A DNA stretch of 64,000 bases, taken from the NCBI RefSeq assembly GCF_910589235.1, contig NW_025813595.1, positions 3,410,001-3,474,000 of the forward strand, written 5' to 3'. Both the position numbers and the translations under genes were made by a program. This DNA is from Vespa crabro (Eukaryota > Arthropoda > Insecta > Hymenoptera > Vespidae). The notes beneath the pieces are model-generated. The model saw nothing but the letters and a program-made list of their open reading frames with translations. It did not search any database and was not told where the DNA came from. Shown one piece after another: positions 32,111 through 46,050 of the stretch (positions are counted from its first letter, which is position 1; the number at the start of each line of letters is the position of its first letter).

Positions 32111-33019
32111 ATAAAAATAACAATATTGACGATAATATCAGTAATGATAGTAATAATAATAATATTATAACGATAATAACGATAGTAATAATATCGATAA
32201 TAACGATAATAATCATAATAATAATATTGATAGTAACAATAATAACGATAATAACGATAATAATATTAACTAAGATAATGATAATGACAATAATAATTGT
32301 AAAACAATAATAATTAAAATAATAATGAAACTAAGAATAATAACGGTGTGAACGATAATAATAATAATATTATCGATTATAACGATAATGACGTTAATAA
32401 CGTTAATATTAATAAAATTAATAGCGATAATAACGTTTATAAAATAAATATTAATAGCAATAATAACAATATTAAGGATAGTAATAATAATAATATTAAT
32501 AAAAATAATTTCGAAAATAACGGTAATAAAGTTTACGAAGATAATAATAACAATAGAAACGACAATAACGATATTAACATTAATAATAATAATAACAACG
32601 ATAATAAGAATAATAAAATAATAATAATAATGATATTACCGATATTACCGATAATAATAGTAGCAATATTAACGATAATTAACAATATTAATAATAATAA
32701 TAATAGATATAACAATAAAAACAATAGTGATGACAAAAAAAATCATAATAATAACGATAGTTTCTATAGTAGTGATAATAATAATATCAATAATAACGAT
32801 AATAACGATAATAACGATAATACGGAATATAATAAAATAGAAAATAACGACAATGGAAATAATAATAATAACGATAATGACAATAATAACGATAAGAATG
32901 ACAGTAACTATCATAACAATAATAACAATAGTAATAATAAAGATAATAACAATAATAACGATTATAATGATAATAACTTTTATAATATTTATAATTTTAA
33001 CAATAATAACGATAATAAT

Positions 33020-33270
33020 GATAATTATTTTAATAGAAGTAATAATAACAATATTAACAATGTTTGGAATAATAATGATAATAACGATTATAATAGTGGT
33101 AACAATTAAAGTAATAACAATAATAACGATAATAACGATAATAAGGATAATAACAATAACGATAATAACGATAATAACAATAAAAATATCGATAGTAACA
33201 ATAATGATGATAATAACTAAAATAACGAAAATAACGATAATAACGACAATAAGAATAAAATTAATAACGA
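33020..33270 (+). repeat. Dispersed module N, copy 3
   Basis: AGTGGTAACAATTAAAGTAA at 33,094 and TCGATAGTAACAATAATGAT at 33,189 are 95 bp apart, one base off the other two copies. The upstream AATATTAACAATGTTTGGAA corresponds to AATATTAACGATGTTTGCAA near 9,990. Confidence 0.65.
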
Positions 33271-34369
33271 TAATTACGTTAAAATTGATAATAATAATAA
33301 CAATAATAACAAAAACAACGATGATAAGAATAATAGTAATGACGATAATAACGAGAATAATAAGAATAAATATTTCGATAATAACCATAATTACGAAAAT
33401 AATAATAATAATAATAACAATAATAACAATAATAAAGATAATAACGATATTAAAATATACGATAATATCGATAATAACGATAATCATTATAACAAAATTA
33501 ACGGTTATATCTATATTAATAATAACAGTATTAACCATAATATAGATAATATTAATAATAATAATAATAACAGTAATAACGACAATAAAGATAATGAACT
33601 TAATAATAATAACGATTATAAACATAATAATAATAATAATAATGATAGTAACTATAAACCTTATAATCATATTAAAGATTCTATCGTTAAAATTAATATC
33701 AATAATAAGTATAATAAGGATTATATTGATAAGAGTATTAATAATATTAATAATAATAAAAATAATATCGATAATAACGATAATAGAGTTATTAATGGTA
33801 AAAATAATAACAATATTAAGGATAATAACTATAATACCGATAAGAACAATAATAATAGAATTAATAATAACAGTAATATCAATAATAACGATAAAGACGA
33901 TATTAACCATAATAATATTAACGATAATAACGGTAATATCGATAATAAAATAACAATTTTAACGATATTATCGATTATAATAAAAATAAAATTAACAATA
34001 ATGACGATAATAAAGATAATAAGAATATTAATAGAGATAATAATAACAATATTAAGAATAATAACGATAAAAACGATAATATCGATAATAAAATAATATT
34101 AACGATAATATCGATAATAATAACAATAATAATAATAATTGCGATATTAACGATTATAATAATTGCGATAAAAACGATAATATTAGTAATAATAATAATA
34201 ATAATAAAGAAAACGATATTAACGATAATAACGATAATGGAAATAACGAGAATTACGATAATAACGATGTTAACGTTAATAATAGTAAGGATAACGGTAA
34301 TTTCGATAATAATAACTATACTATTAATGATAATTTAGATAATAATAATAATAATAAAGATCAACTGTA

Positions 34370-34640
34370 TCAACGATAATAACGATAATAACGATATTAA
34401 CGACAATAAAACTAATAATAATTATAAGGGGTAATAAAGATTATTATGATAATAATGATAATATAGAAAAGAAAGATAATAATAACACCAATTATAACAA
34501 TATTAAGGATAATAATAAGAAGATAAAGTCGATAATATCGACAATAGTATTAACAATATTAATGATATTATCGATAATAATATTAACAATATTTACGATT
34601 ATATCGATAATGATAATAACATTATTAGCGATAACATATA
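34370..34640 (+). repeat. Dispersed module B, shortened copy 2
   Basis: GACAATAAAACTAATAATAA and AAGGGGTAATAAAGATTATT (34,426) are followed after only about 90 bp by AGATAAAGTCGATAATATCG (34,521). The same landmarks are 247 bp apart in the copy at 10.6 kb and 343 bp apart in the copy at 53.9 kb, so this copy has lost its middle part. Confidence 0.6.
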
Positions 34641-35250
34641 TAAAAATTATAACAAAAATAATAATTACAGTAATAACAATAACACCGATAAACACAATGA
34701 TAATAATAATAACGATTATAAGGATAATAGCCATAATAATAGTAATAATAATAAAGATAACGTCGATTTTAACGATAATAATGACAGTAATTATAACAAT
34801 AATAACGATAATAACGATAACAATAATAATACCGATAATAGCAATATAAACAATTATAATCCTATTAACGATATTAATATTAATAATAATAACAATAATA
34901 CTGATAATAACAATAATAACGGTAATAATAGTAGTAATAATAACAATTATAACACTAATAACGTTAAAAACGTTAATAACGATAATAATAGTTTAATAAT
35001 AACAATATTAAGAATAATAGCGATATTAAGGTTATTAACGATAATATCGATAATTATAATAACCATATTAACAATAATAACGATATTATAAATGATAACA
35101 ATAACGACAATAATGATAATGTCGATAATAATAATAACATTATAAACGTTAACATCGATAATAATAATAATAATAATAACATTAACAACGATAATAACGA
35201 TAATAAGTATAATAATAATAATGAACATAACGATAATGACGATATTAACG

Positions 35251-35252
<2 letters not shown>

Positions 35253-35300
<48 letters not shown>
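35253..35300 (+). repeat. Pure (AAT)16 run
   Basis: Sixteen uninterrupted AAT units follow GAT and end at AAGAATG. Confidence 0.85.
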
Positions 35301-35302
<2 letters not shown>

Positions 35303-37911
35303 GAATGATAATAATAATAACGTTAATTACGATAATAACAATAATAATAATAGTAATTATAACTCTAATAGCAATAATAACGATAATAGTGATAATATTA
35401 AATACGATAATATCGATTATTTCGATAATAATAATAACAATATTAACGGTTATATCGACAAAAATAATATCAATAATAACAATAATAAAATTAATAATTT
35501 TAATAACGATAATAATAACATTATAATTAATAACAATAATTAAGATAAAAACGATAAAGAAATAATAACCATAATAACGGTAATAGTAACATTATTACTA
35601 AAGTAATAATAACGATAATATCGAAAATAATGATAATAACGATTATAATAACAACGACATTATCGATAATAGTAGTAATAATAATAACGATAATAACGAT
35701 ATTTACAATTATAATAATAATAATAATAAAGAAAATAACGCTTAATCTATAATAATGATATTAATAATAACGATAATAAGTATAATAACAATGTAATGAT
35801 AATAATAACAACAATAATAACGATAATATTGATAAAAATAATAATAATATTAATAGCAATAATATCGATGATAAAGAAAATAATGATAATAATGAGAATG
35901 ATAATACCGATAAAAGTAATAATAATATTATCAAAAATAACAAAAATTACGATAACAACTACAATAACGATAAAAATAATAACGATAATAACATTGATAA
36001 TAATAACTATAATAACGCTAATAACGATAATATTAATAGTAATAATACAATTATACATAATAAACATAAAGATAATAACGATAATAACGATAATAATGAT
36101 AATAAGGATAAGAACTACAATGACAATATTGATAATAGTCGTAATAAAATCAATAACGTTATTAATGATAATAAGGATAATAATAATAACAATAATAACG
36201 ATATTAACGATAACATCGGTATAATTACAACAATACAATCGATAATTACGTTATTAGAAATAATAATAATAAAAATAATAATGGTAATATCTTAAATAAC
36301 GATAATAATAGTAACGATAATATCGAGAACAACGATAAAAGTAATAACAATATTAACGATAATCACAATAATAGTAATAATATCAATAATAATAACGATA
36401 AAATAGATAATGACGATAAGAATAATAATAATAATAATAGAGATAATAACGATATTAACGATAATAAAGATAATAATGATAATAACAATAATAATAATAA
36501 TAATAATAATACTAATAATAACGATAATAACGATAATGACGATAATAATAATAACAATAATAACGTTAATAACAATTATAGTAATAATAATAATAACGAT
36601 AATAACGATAATAATAATAATATTAATAATAATAATAATAAAATAATAATAATAATATTTGTAACGATAATAACACTAATAACGAGAAGAACAGGAACGA
36701 TAATAACAATCATAAGGATATTGATATATTACAATAATAAAGATAAAAACGACAATACCGATAAAAATATTAATAATACTAACGAAAATATGAATAATAA
36801 CGACGTCAACGTTAATAATTATAACTATAATAAAAACGACGTAAATACTGATAATAACGATGACAATGATCATAATAATAACAATAATAAGGATAAAAAC
36901 GATTATACGGATTATAACAATTACTATAATAACGATAATAGTAATAATAATAAGAACGATCATGAAGATAAAACGGTAAAGGTGATAATAACTATAATAA
37001 CGATAATAACAATAATAACTGTAATAATAATATCAATATTAAGGATAAAGATGATAATGAATGTAATAACTGTAATAACGATAACAACAATGAAAATAAT
37101 AGTAATAATAGAGATGTTAACGTTATTAAGGATAATAACTATAATAATAACAACAAAAATAACGATAAATTCCATAATAACTACAACAATAATAATAATA
37201 TTAACGTAAATATAGATAATTACTACTTCAAAGATAATAATAATAACAATAATAACGATGAAAACGATATAAACAATAATAACAATAATAATAATAATAA
37301 TAATAATAACAATAATAACGATAATAACAATAATAATAAAGAGAATAATAAAGATAATAATGATAATATTGAAGATAATAATAACAATAATAACGATTTC
37401 ATCATTACTAATGATTATAAGAATAACATTAATAACGATAATAACATTATCAACGATAATAACAATAATGACCTTAATAATATTATTCATAATAATGATA
37501 TTAACGACAATGACAACAATAATAATTATGACAATAATAATAATAATAATAATAACGATAATATCGATAATAACGATAATAAAGATAATAACGATAATAT
37601 CGATTATAACGATAATAATGGTAGCAAGGAAAATAATTATAATAATAATATCAATAGAAACGATAAGAATGGTAATACTTACGATAATAACGATAATAAC
37701 ATTAATAACGATATTAACCATAATAAAATTAATAAATATATATACATTAATAACGATAATAATATCAGCAATAATAGCGATAATAACGACAATAATAGTA
37801 ATTATAATAACAATAATAACAATAATAACGATAATAAAGATAATAATAAATACGATAAAGTCGGTAATATCGATAATAATATTAACTATATTAAAGATAA
37901 TATCTATAAAC

Positions 37912-37943
<32 letters not shown>

Positions 37944-38209
37944 GATAATAACGATAATAACAATGTTAACGATAATAATAATAACGAAAATAAGTATAAT
38001 AGTGATATTAACGATAATAATAATAATAATAATACCGATAATAACGATAATAACAATAATAACGATAATACCGTTAATAACGAAAATAAAATAATAATAA
38101 GGACGATAATAACGCTTATAACGGTAATAATAATAATATCAATATCGACAATAACGATAATAGGGATAATAGCGATAATAATTGTAATAATTATAACGAA
38201 AGTAAGGAT

Positions 38210-38835
38210 AATAACGATAATTATGAAATTAATAATAATAATAATATCGATAATAATGATTATAACGATAATAACTATATTAACTATAAAAACGACAATA
38301 ATATTAATAATAATAATGAAAATAATAATACCGTTAATGACGATAATAGCGATAATAGTAGTAGAAGTAATATCAATAATAACAATAATATCGATATAAA
38401 GATAATAACGATAATAATATTAGCGATTATACCGAAAATAGTAATAATAATAATAGCGATAATAACGATAATAATTGTGTTAATGTTAAGAATAATAACA
38501 ATAATAACGATAATAATGATAATTATAATAACGATAATAACGATAGTAACTACAATAATAATAATAATAATAACGTTAAAAGGGATAATAACTATGTCAA
38601 CGATAATAATAATAACAATAATATCAATAATAACGATAATAACGGTAATAATAATAATAATAATAATAATAAGGATATCAACGATAAGAACGATAATTAT
38701 GATAATATTCTTAACAATAATAACGATACTAAAGATTTTAAGGATAATAATAATAAGGATAATATCGATAATAACGATAGGAATAATAATTTAATATCAA
38801 TAGTAACAATTATAACGACAAAGACGATAATAACA
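38210..38835 (+). repeat. Dispersed module D-E, copy 1
   Basis: The segment from TTATGAAATTAATAATAA (38,221) onwards matches 56,489 with only three differences noticed over about 150 bp. Both then share CAATAATATCGATATAAAG-type sequence and AGGGATAATAACTATGTCAA (38,581 and 56,897). The offset changes only from 18,268 to 18,316 bp. Downstream, 38,689-38,835 matches module E at 11,458. Confidence 0.7.
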
Positions 38836-39029
38836 ATAATAATAATAACGATAATGACGATGATTATAATAACGATCATAAAGTTAATAATTAAAATCAT
38901 ATTAAAGATATTAACGATAATAACGATACTAACGATAATAGCGATAATAATAATAACGATATTAAGGATAATATCGTCAATAATTGTAACAATATTCACA
39001 ATATTAACGATAATAATAATATTAACATA

Positions 39030-39441
39030 ACGTTATTTTCTTTATTATCGTCATTATGATTACCGTTATTATTGTTATTATCGGTAATATCGTTAAAATC
39101 GTTATTATCTTTACTATTATTAGTTTTATTATTACTATGATTAACATCGATATTTTCGTTATTATTATTAATACTATTGTCGTAATTATCATTAATAATG
39201 TTATCGTCATAATATTTATTATCGTTATTATCGTTATTAATGTTATTATTACCACTTTTATTATTAATTTTTTACAAAGTATCGTTATTATCATTATCAT
39301 TATTATTACTATTATTATCGTTATATTCGTTAATATCGTTATTATTATTATTACTATTGCCGTTATTATCGTTAATGCTATTATCGTTATTATCGTAAAT
39401 ATCGTTATAAATATTATTAATAATTTCGTTATTATTCGTAT
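39030..39441 (-). repeat. Inverted segment of the array (~412 bp)
   Basis: Here the + strand abruptly becomes TTATTATCGTTATTATTGTT-type, the reverse complement of the array on both sides, and switches back at about 39,441. The left switch falls in the 10-bp palindrome ATAACGTTAT (39,027-39,036) and the right one next to TATTAATA (39,441-39,448). I found no other inverted stretch of this size in the window. It could be a genuine micro-inversion or an assembly join between oppositely oriented reads. Confidence 0.9.
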
Positions 39442-39884
39442 ATTAATAAGAGCGATAGTAACGTTAATAGTAATAACTATAAATTCGATAATAATGATAT
39501 TAATGAAAATAACTATAATAATAATAATAATAATGAAAATGATAATAACGATAATTTCAGTAATAATAATAACAATAATATCGATACTAAAGATAATAAC
39601 GATAATAACTATAATAATAATAATAAAAATTTCGTTAATTAAGTTAATTATGAAAATAACGGTAATAACCACAATAACGGGAAAATCGATAATTAACGAT
39701 ATAGTCGATAATAACGAAATTAACGATAATAACGATAATAACGACATTAAATGTAATAATAATAACTATAATAACGATGATATTTATAATAAGAACGATA
39801 ATGACGACAAAAGTAATACTAATATTACTGGTAATAACGATAATGATGATAATGATAATAATAATAATAAAAAATACTAACTAT

Positions 39885-39956
39885 AATAATCACCACAATA
39901 ATAACAATAATAATCACCACAATAATAACAATAATAATCACCAAAATAATAACAAT
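39885..39956 (+). repeat. 24-bp tandem triplicate with CACCAC
   Basis: Three units of 24 bp (39,885-39,908, 39,909-39,932, 39,933-39,956) each read AATAATCACCACAATAATAA plus CAAT. The third has CACCAA instead of CACCAC. The single-copy form AATAATCACCACAATAATAA also occurs near 13,630 and 20,075 within G-like sequence, so this is a local amplification of part of that module. Confidence 0.85.
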
Positions 39957-40916
39957 AAAAACGATTATGACTAGAATAATATTAATAATAATAACGATAA
40001 TAATGATAATAACGATATAATCGAAAATAACAATTACAATAATAACGATAATTACTATAATAATGGTAATTATAATAATAATTATACCGATTATAACGAT
40101 AATATCGATAATAATAATATTATTAAGAGCGATAATAACGTTAATAGTAATATCTATAAAATCGATAATAAGGATATTAATGAAAATAACTATAATAATA
40201 AAAATAAATATATCAATAATAACGATATTAACAATAACAATAATAACAATAATAACAATAATACGATTATTTCGGTAATAACGATAATAATAATAATGAT
40301 AATGACGTGAATATTAATAAAGATAATAACGATTTTATCGATAATAATAATAACAATATTCACGATAATGTCGATAATAATAATAATAATAATAAAAATA
40401 AAAAATGACGATCATAAATATAATAACGTTAATAATAATAATTATAATAATAGCAATATCAAAAATAACGATAATAACGATAATAGATGTAATGTTAACA
40501 ACGATAAAAACGATATGTCCGATAATAATAATAATAATAAAGGTAACAGCGATATTAACTTTTATTATGATAATAATAATAATGATAATAACGATAATAA
40601 CAATTTTAACGATAATAATAATAAGTATAATCATGATACTATCGGTACTACTAGTAATATTAATAACGATAATAACGATAATAATAATAATAAAAATAAT
40701 TATAATAGCTATAATAAAGATAGCAACGATAATAATATTAACGGTAATAACAGCAATATTATTAATAATAACAACGATAATTACGATAATAACAATAATA
40801 ATATTAATAATAATAAAGATAATAACGATATAAAGGATAATACCTCTAATAACGATAATAACGATTATAACGTTAATAATAATAATAATAATAACGATAA
40901 TAATGTTAATAATGAC

Positions 40917-40985
<69 letters not shown>
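40917..40985 (+). repeat. Pure (AAT)23 run
   Basis: Twenty-three uninterrupted AAT units run from after GACAATGAC to AACGCTAAT. This is the second-longest perfect run. Confidence 0.88.
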
Positions 40986-40988
<3 letters not shown>

Positions 40989-42953
40989 GCTAATATTCAT
41001 AATAACGAGAATAAGGATAATAATAATGCCGGTAATAACGATAATAAAGATAATAATAACAATAATAATAATAATAATGATGATAATAACAATAATAATA
41101 ATAATAATAACGATAAGAACGATGATAACGTTTATAACAACAACGATAATAACTATAACAACGATAATAATTATAATAACGACAAAAGCGATAATAACAA
41201 TAATAATAATAGAAATAATAAAGATAATAAGGATATTAAAGTTTCTAACGATAATAATATTAACTAAATTACCGATAATAACAGTTGTGATGATAGGAAC
41301 GATAATAAAATAAATAATAATAGAAATAAAAACCTCAATAACGATAATAACGATAAAAATAGAAGAAATAATAGCAATGTTATGAATAAAAATTATTATG
41401 ACGGTAATAACGATAATAATAGAAGTAATAATAACAGTAATAATAATAATAGCGATGAAAACGTTTTTAATATCAATAATAATAACTATAATGATAAAAT
41501 GGATAAAAATAATATCAATATTTACGATAATATCGATAATAATAATAATAATAACTATAATAACTATAATGACGAAAATAACAATTATAATAATAACGAT
41601 AATAAAGATAGTAACGTTAATAATAATAATAAAAATAATAATTATAATAACGATATTTAGTACAATAACGATAATAATGTTGGTAATGTTGTCAATAATA
41701 ACAATAATAACAATAATAAAGATTATGACGATAACAATATTAATGATAATATCGACAGTAGTAATAATAATGATAATGATAATATCGATAGTAAGGATAA
41801 TAATAATAATAATAGTATCTATTGTAACAATAATAAAGATAATGATGATAATAATAGTAATTATATTAACGATTCTGACGATAATAACGAAAATAACGTT
41901 AATAATAGTAAAATTAATAACGATAATTTCGTAAATAACGACAATAATAAACGTAATAATAGCGATAATAACGTTAACAATAATAAGAATAATAGGCCTA
42001 ATAACGACATTAATGACCATAACGTTAATAATAATAACGATAATAACGATAATATCGAAAATATTATTAACAATATTAACGAAAATATCATTAAGTATAA
42101 TAATAATAATAAAAGTAATAAAAATAATAACGATAATAACGATAATAATGATGATAACCATAATAATGATAAGAATGATCATCATATTAACGATAATAAG
42201 GTAATAATCATTACGATAATAACGATAATATCGATAAAAGTAATAGAAATAATAACGATTATATCGATAATAATAAGAATAATAATAATAACGATAATAA
42301 CAATAATAACGGTTATAATATTAATAATAATAACGAAAATGACTATAGTAATGATTATAACTATAATAAGGTTAATAACGGTAATAAAAATAAAAATAAA
42401 AACTTCAATAACGATAATAACAAAATTAGTAATAATAATAATAAACGTAAAAACGATAATAACGATAATAACGAATCATAATAATATCGATAAACACGAA
42501 AAAATCGAAAATAATAATAAAAACTTTAACGATAAAATCGATAAAAATAATAATAATTTTAACGTTAATAACCATAATAAAAATAATAATAATAGCAATA
42601 ATAACCATAACAAGGAAAATAACGATGATGATATTAACGAAAATAACGATAATAGTAATAAATATAATATCGATAGTAACAATAATAACTATAATGACGA
42701 TAATAACGATAATGAAAATAACGATAATGAAGATGGTTATAATAAAGATAATATCTTTAATAACGATATTAATATTAATAATAATAATAGCGATAATAAC
42801 GATATTAATGAAAATAACGATAATAATAAAAGCAATTATAACGATAATAACAATAATTATGGTAATAACAATAATAATTATAATAGTGATAGCATTAATA
42901 ACGATATTTACGATAATAATAATAATAATAATAAAGATAATAACATTATTAAC

Positions 42954-43067
42954 GATAATAAAAATAATAACGATAATAACGATATAGACGATAATATCGA
43001 TATTGATAATAAAAATAATAACGATAATAACGATATAGACGATAATATCGATATTGATAATAAAAAT
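42954..43067 (+). repeat. 51-bp tandem duplication (2.2 copies)
   Basis: Two 51-bp units (42,954-43,004 and 43,005-43,055) plus 12 bp of a third. Each contains GATATAGACGATAATATCGA (42,981 and 43,032). The period is a multiple of three, so the phase of the array is unchanged. Confidence 0.85.
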
Positions 43068-43590
43068 ATTAACGATAAAAATAATAATAATACTAACAAA
43101 ATAACGATAATAACGATAATGATTAAAATAATAATAACGATAATAACGACAATATTAATGATAATAATAACGATAAAAACGATAATAACGGTAACAACGA
43201 TATTAATAATAATAACAATAATAATAATAATAATAATAATAAAAATAGTTAGTATAATAAGGATAATAATATTAGTAATCATAAAAATTATAACAATAAT
43301 AACGATAATAACGATAACAAAGATAACTATATTAAAGATAATACCGATAATAATAATAACAATAATAACGAGAAAAAAGATAAAAACAATAATAATAATA
43401 ACTATTATAACGACATTAGTAATAATAAGAAGAACGATAATAACGATATTAACATTAATAATAATAATAATAATAAAGTTTATAACGATATTAATAATAC
43501 TAATAATAACAATAAAAACGATAATAACTTTAATAGGGATAGTAATAATAATAATAATAATAACGATAATATCGATATCAACGATAATAA

Positions 43591-43914
43591 CGATAAGAAT
43601 AATAACAGTAATAAGGATAAGAACGATAATAATGACAATAACGGTAAAAATTAAAATAATTATTAGAATATTAACGTATTAACGTTCATAAAGGAAACAA
43701 TAATAACGATAATAACGATAATAACGAATATAATACAAACAATAATAGCGATAACAACGACACTAATAATAATAATAATAAAAATCATAACGATAATTAC
43801 GATCATAATGACAATAAAGTCAATAACAATAATAATAATAATAACGACAATAACGAAAATGACGATAATAACGATAGTAATAATAATAATAATAACAATA
43901 ATAATAATATTAAT

Positions 43915-43951
<37 letters not shown>

Positions 43952-44820
43952 TCGATAATAAAGATTAAAACGACGATAACATTAATGTAATAACGACAAT
44001 ATTAATAATAATGATAACGATAATAACCATAATAACGATAGTAATATTGATAATAATAATGATAATTTCGATATTAATGACAATAACGATAATAATATTA
44101 ATAATAATAATAACGATAATAACGATAATAACGATAATACCGATAATAATAATAACGATAATATCGTTAAAGGTAATAATTATAATAATAGCAACAGTAT
44201 CGAAAATAACGATAATAGTAATAATGATAAAGAAGATAATAATAATAACGATAATAACGATAATAGCAACAATAATAACGATAATGAAAAGAGTAATAAT
44301 AATATTTATAACAATAATAATGATAATTATGATTATCATAATAACGATAATAACAATACTAATGATAATAACGGTAATGACGATAGTATTAAGAGTCATA
44401 ATACGATAATAACGATAATAATAGTAATAAAAATATTGAAAATTAGAATATATCATTAAAAACGACATAAATAATAACAATATTAACAATAATAACGATA
44501 AAAACGATAAGAAATATAATTATAATAAAATTATTAATGATAATTACTTTTATTACGATAATAACGATAATAATAATAAGAATAATAACGATAATTATGA
44601 TAATAACGATAATAATAATAATAATAATAATAATTTTACCATTATAAACGATTATAGCGATATTAATGATAATTACAATAATATTATTAATATTAATAAA
44701 AATAATAACGATAATATAGATAATAATAATTATTATAATTAAGATAAAACCGAAAATAGCAATAATATCAAAAGTAATAATAACGATAATATGGATATCT
44801 TACGATAATAACGATAATAA
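43591..44820 (+). repeat. 1,230-bp tandem duplication, copy 1
   Basis: The unit begins CGATAAGAATAATAACAGTA and ends GGATATCTTACGATAATAAC(GATAATAA). Its start is preceded by ACGATAATAA, which also ends the unit, so the junction has short homology. Against copy 2 I see single-base differences at 43,666 (G/C), 44,030 (T/C), 44,140 (C/A), 44,373 (G/T) and 44,402 (T/A), and two 3-bp differences in AAT runs. No other difference was noticed. Confidence 0.93.
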
Positions 44821-45144
44821 CGATAAGAATAATAACAGTAATAAGGATAAGAACGATAATAATGACAATAACGGTAAAAATTAAAATAATTATTACAATA
44901 TTAACGTATTAACGTTCATAAAGGAAACAATAATAACGATAATAACGATAATAACGAATATAATACAAACAATAATAGCGATAACAACGACACTAATAAT
45001 AATAATAATAAAAATCATAACGATAATTACGATCATAATGACAATAAAGTCAATAACAATAATAATAATAATAACGACAATAACGAAAATGACGATAATA
45101 ACGATAGTAATAATAATAATAATAACAATAATAATAATATTAAT

Positions 45145-45178
<34 letters not shown>

Positions 45179-46050
45179 TCGATAATAAAGATTAAAACGA
45201 CGATAACATTAATGTAATAACGACAATATTAATAATAATGATAACGATAATAACCACAATAACGATAGTAATATTGATAATAATAATGATAATTTCGATA
45301 TTAATGACAATAACGATAATAATATTAATAATAATAATAACGATAATAACGATAATAACGATAATAACGATAATAATAATAACGATAATATCGTTAAAGG
45401 TAATAATTATAATAATAGCAACAGTATCGAAAATAACGATAATAGTAATAATGATAAAGAAGATAATAATAATAACGATAATAACGATAATAGCAACAAT
45501 AATAACGATAATGAAAAGAGTAATAATAATATTTATAACAATAATAATGATAATTATGATTATCATAATAACGATAATAACAATACTAATGATAATAACT
45601 GTAATGACGATAGTATTAAGAGTCATAAAACGATAATAACGATAATAATAGTAATAAAAATATTGAAAATTAGAATATATCATTAAAAACGACATAAATA
45701 ATAACAATATTAACAATAATAACGATAAAAACGATAAGAAATATAATTATAATAAAATTATTAATGATAATTACTTTTATTACGATAATAACGATAATAA
45801 TAATAAGAATAATAACGATAATTATGATAATAACGATAATAATAATAATAATAATAATAATAATTTTACCATTATAAACGATTATAGCGATATTAATGAT
45901 AATTACAATAATATTATTAATATTAATAAAAATAATAACGATAATATAGATAATAATAATTATTATAATTAAGATAAAACCGAAAATAGCAATAATATCA
46001 AAAGTAATAATAACGATAATATGGATATCTTACGATAATAACGATAATAA
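44821..46050 (+). repeat. 1,230-bp tandem duplication, copy 2
   Basis: This copy directly follows copy 1 in the same orientation. The offset is 1,230 bp at both ends and 1,227 bp in the middle: one AAT unit is lost near 45,170, and one is gained relative to copy 1 near 45,860. Differences from copy 1 lie at 44,896, 45,257, 45,367, 45,600 and 45,629. It ends at ACGATAATAA before TAAACACATC. Near-identity in such a variable array means a very recent event, or two alleles placed side by side by the assembler. Confidence 0.93.

Larger units (their letters stand above)
1..39029 (+). repeat. Decayed AAT/AAC/GAT trinucleotide array, left part
   Basis: This is continuous low-complexity DNA made of AAT, AAC, GAT and ATT steps, with AGT, AAA, GAA, TAT and GGT as point variants. 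Most G and C occur inside ACGAT, giving strings such as CGATAATAACGATAAT. The A-rich strand is the + strand throughout, so the units lie head to tail. No stretch of ordinary sequence complexity, ribosomal or tRNA-like sequence, splice-site-rich gene structure or recognisable protein domain was seen. Long open frames (for example 29,298-30,797 on + and 27,699-29,063 on -) are Asn/Asp, Ile/Thr, Ile/Val or Leu/Ser strings that switch type when a slip changes the phase, which is how a mutated microsatellite behaves. Embedded higher-order modules are listed separately. Confidence 0.95.
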
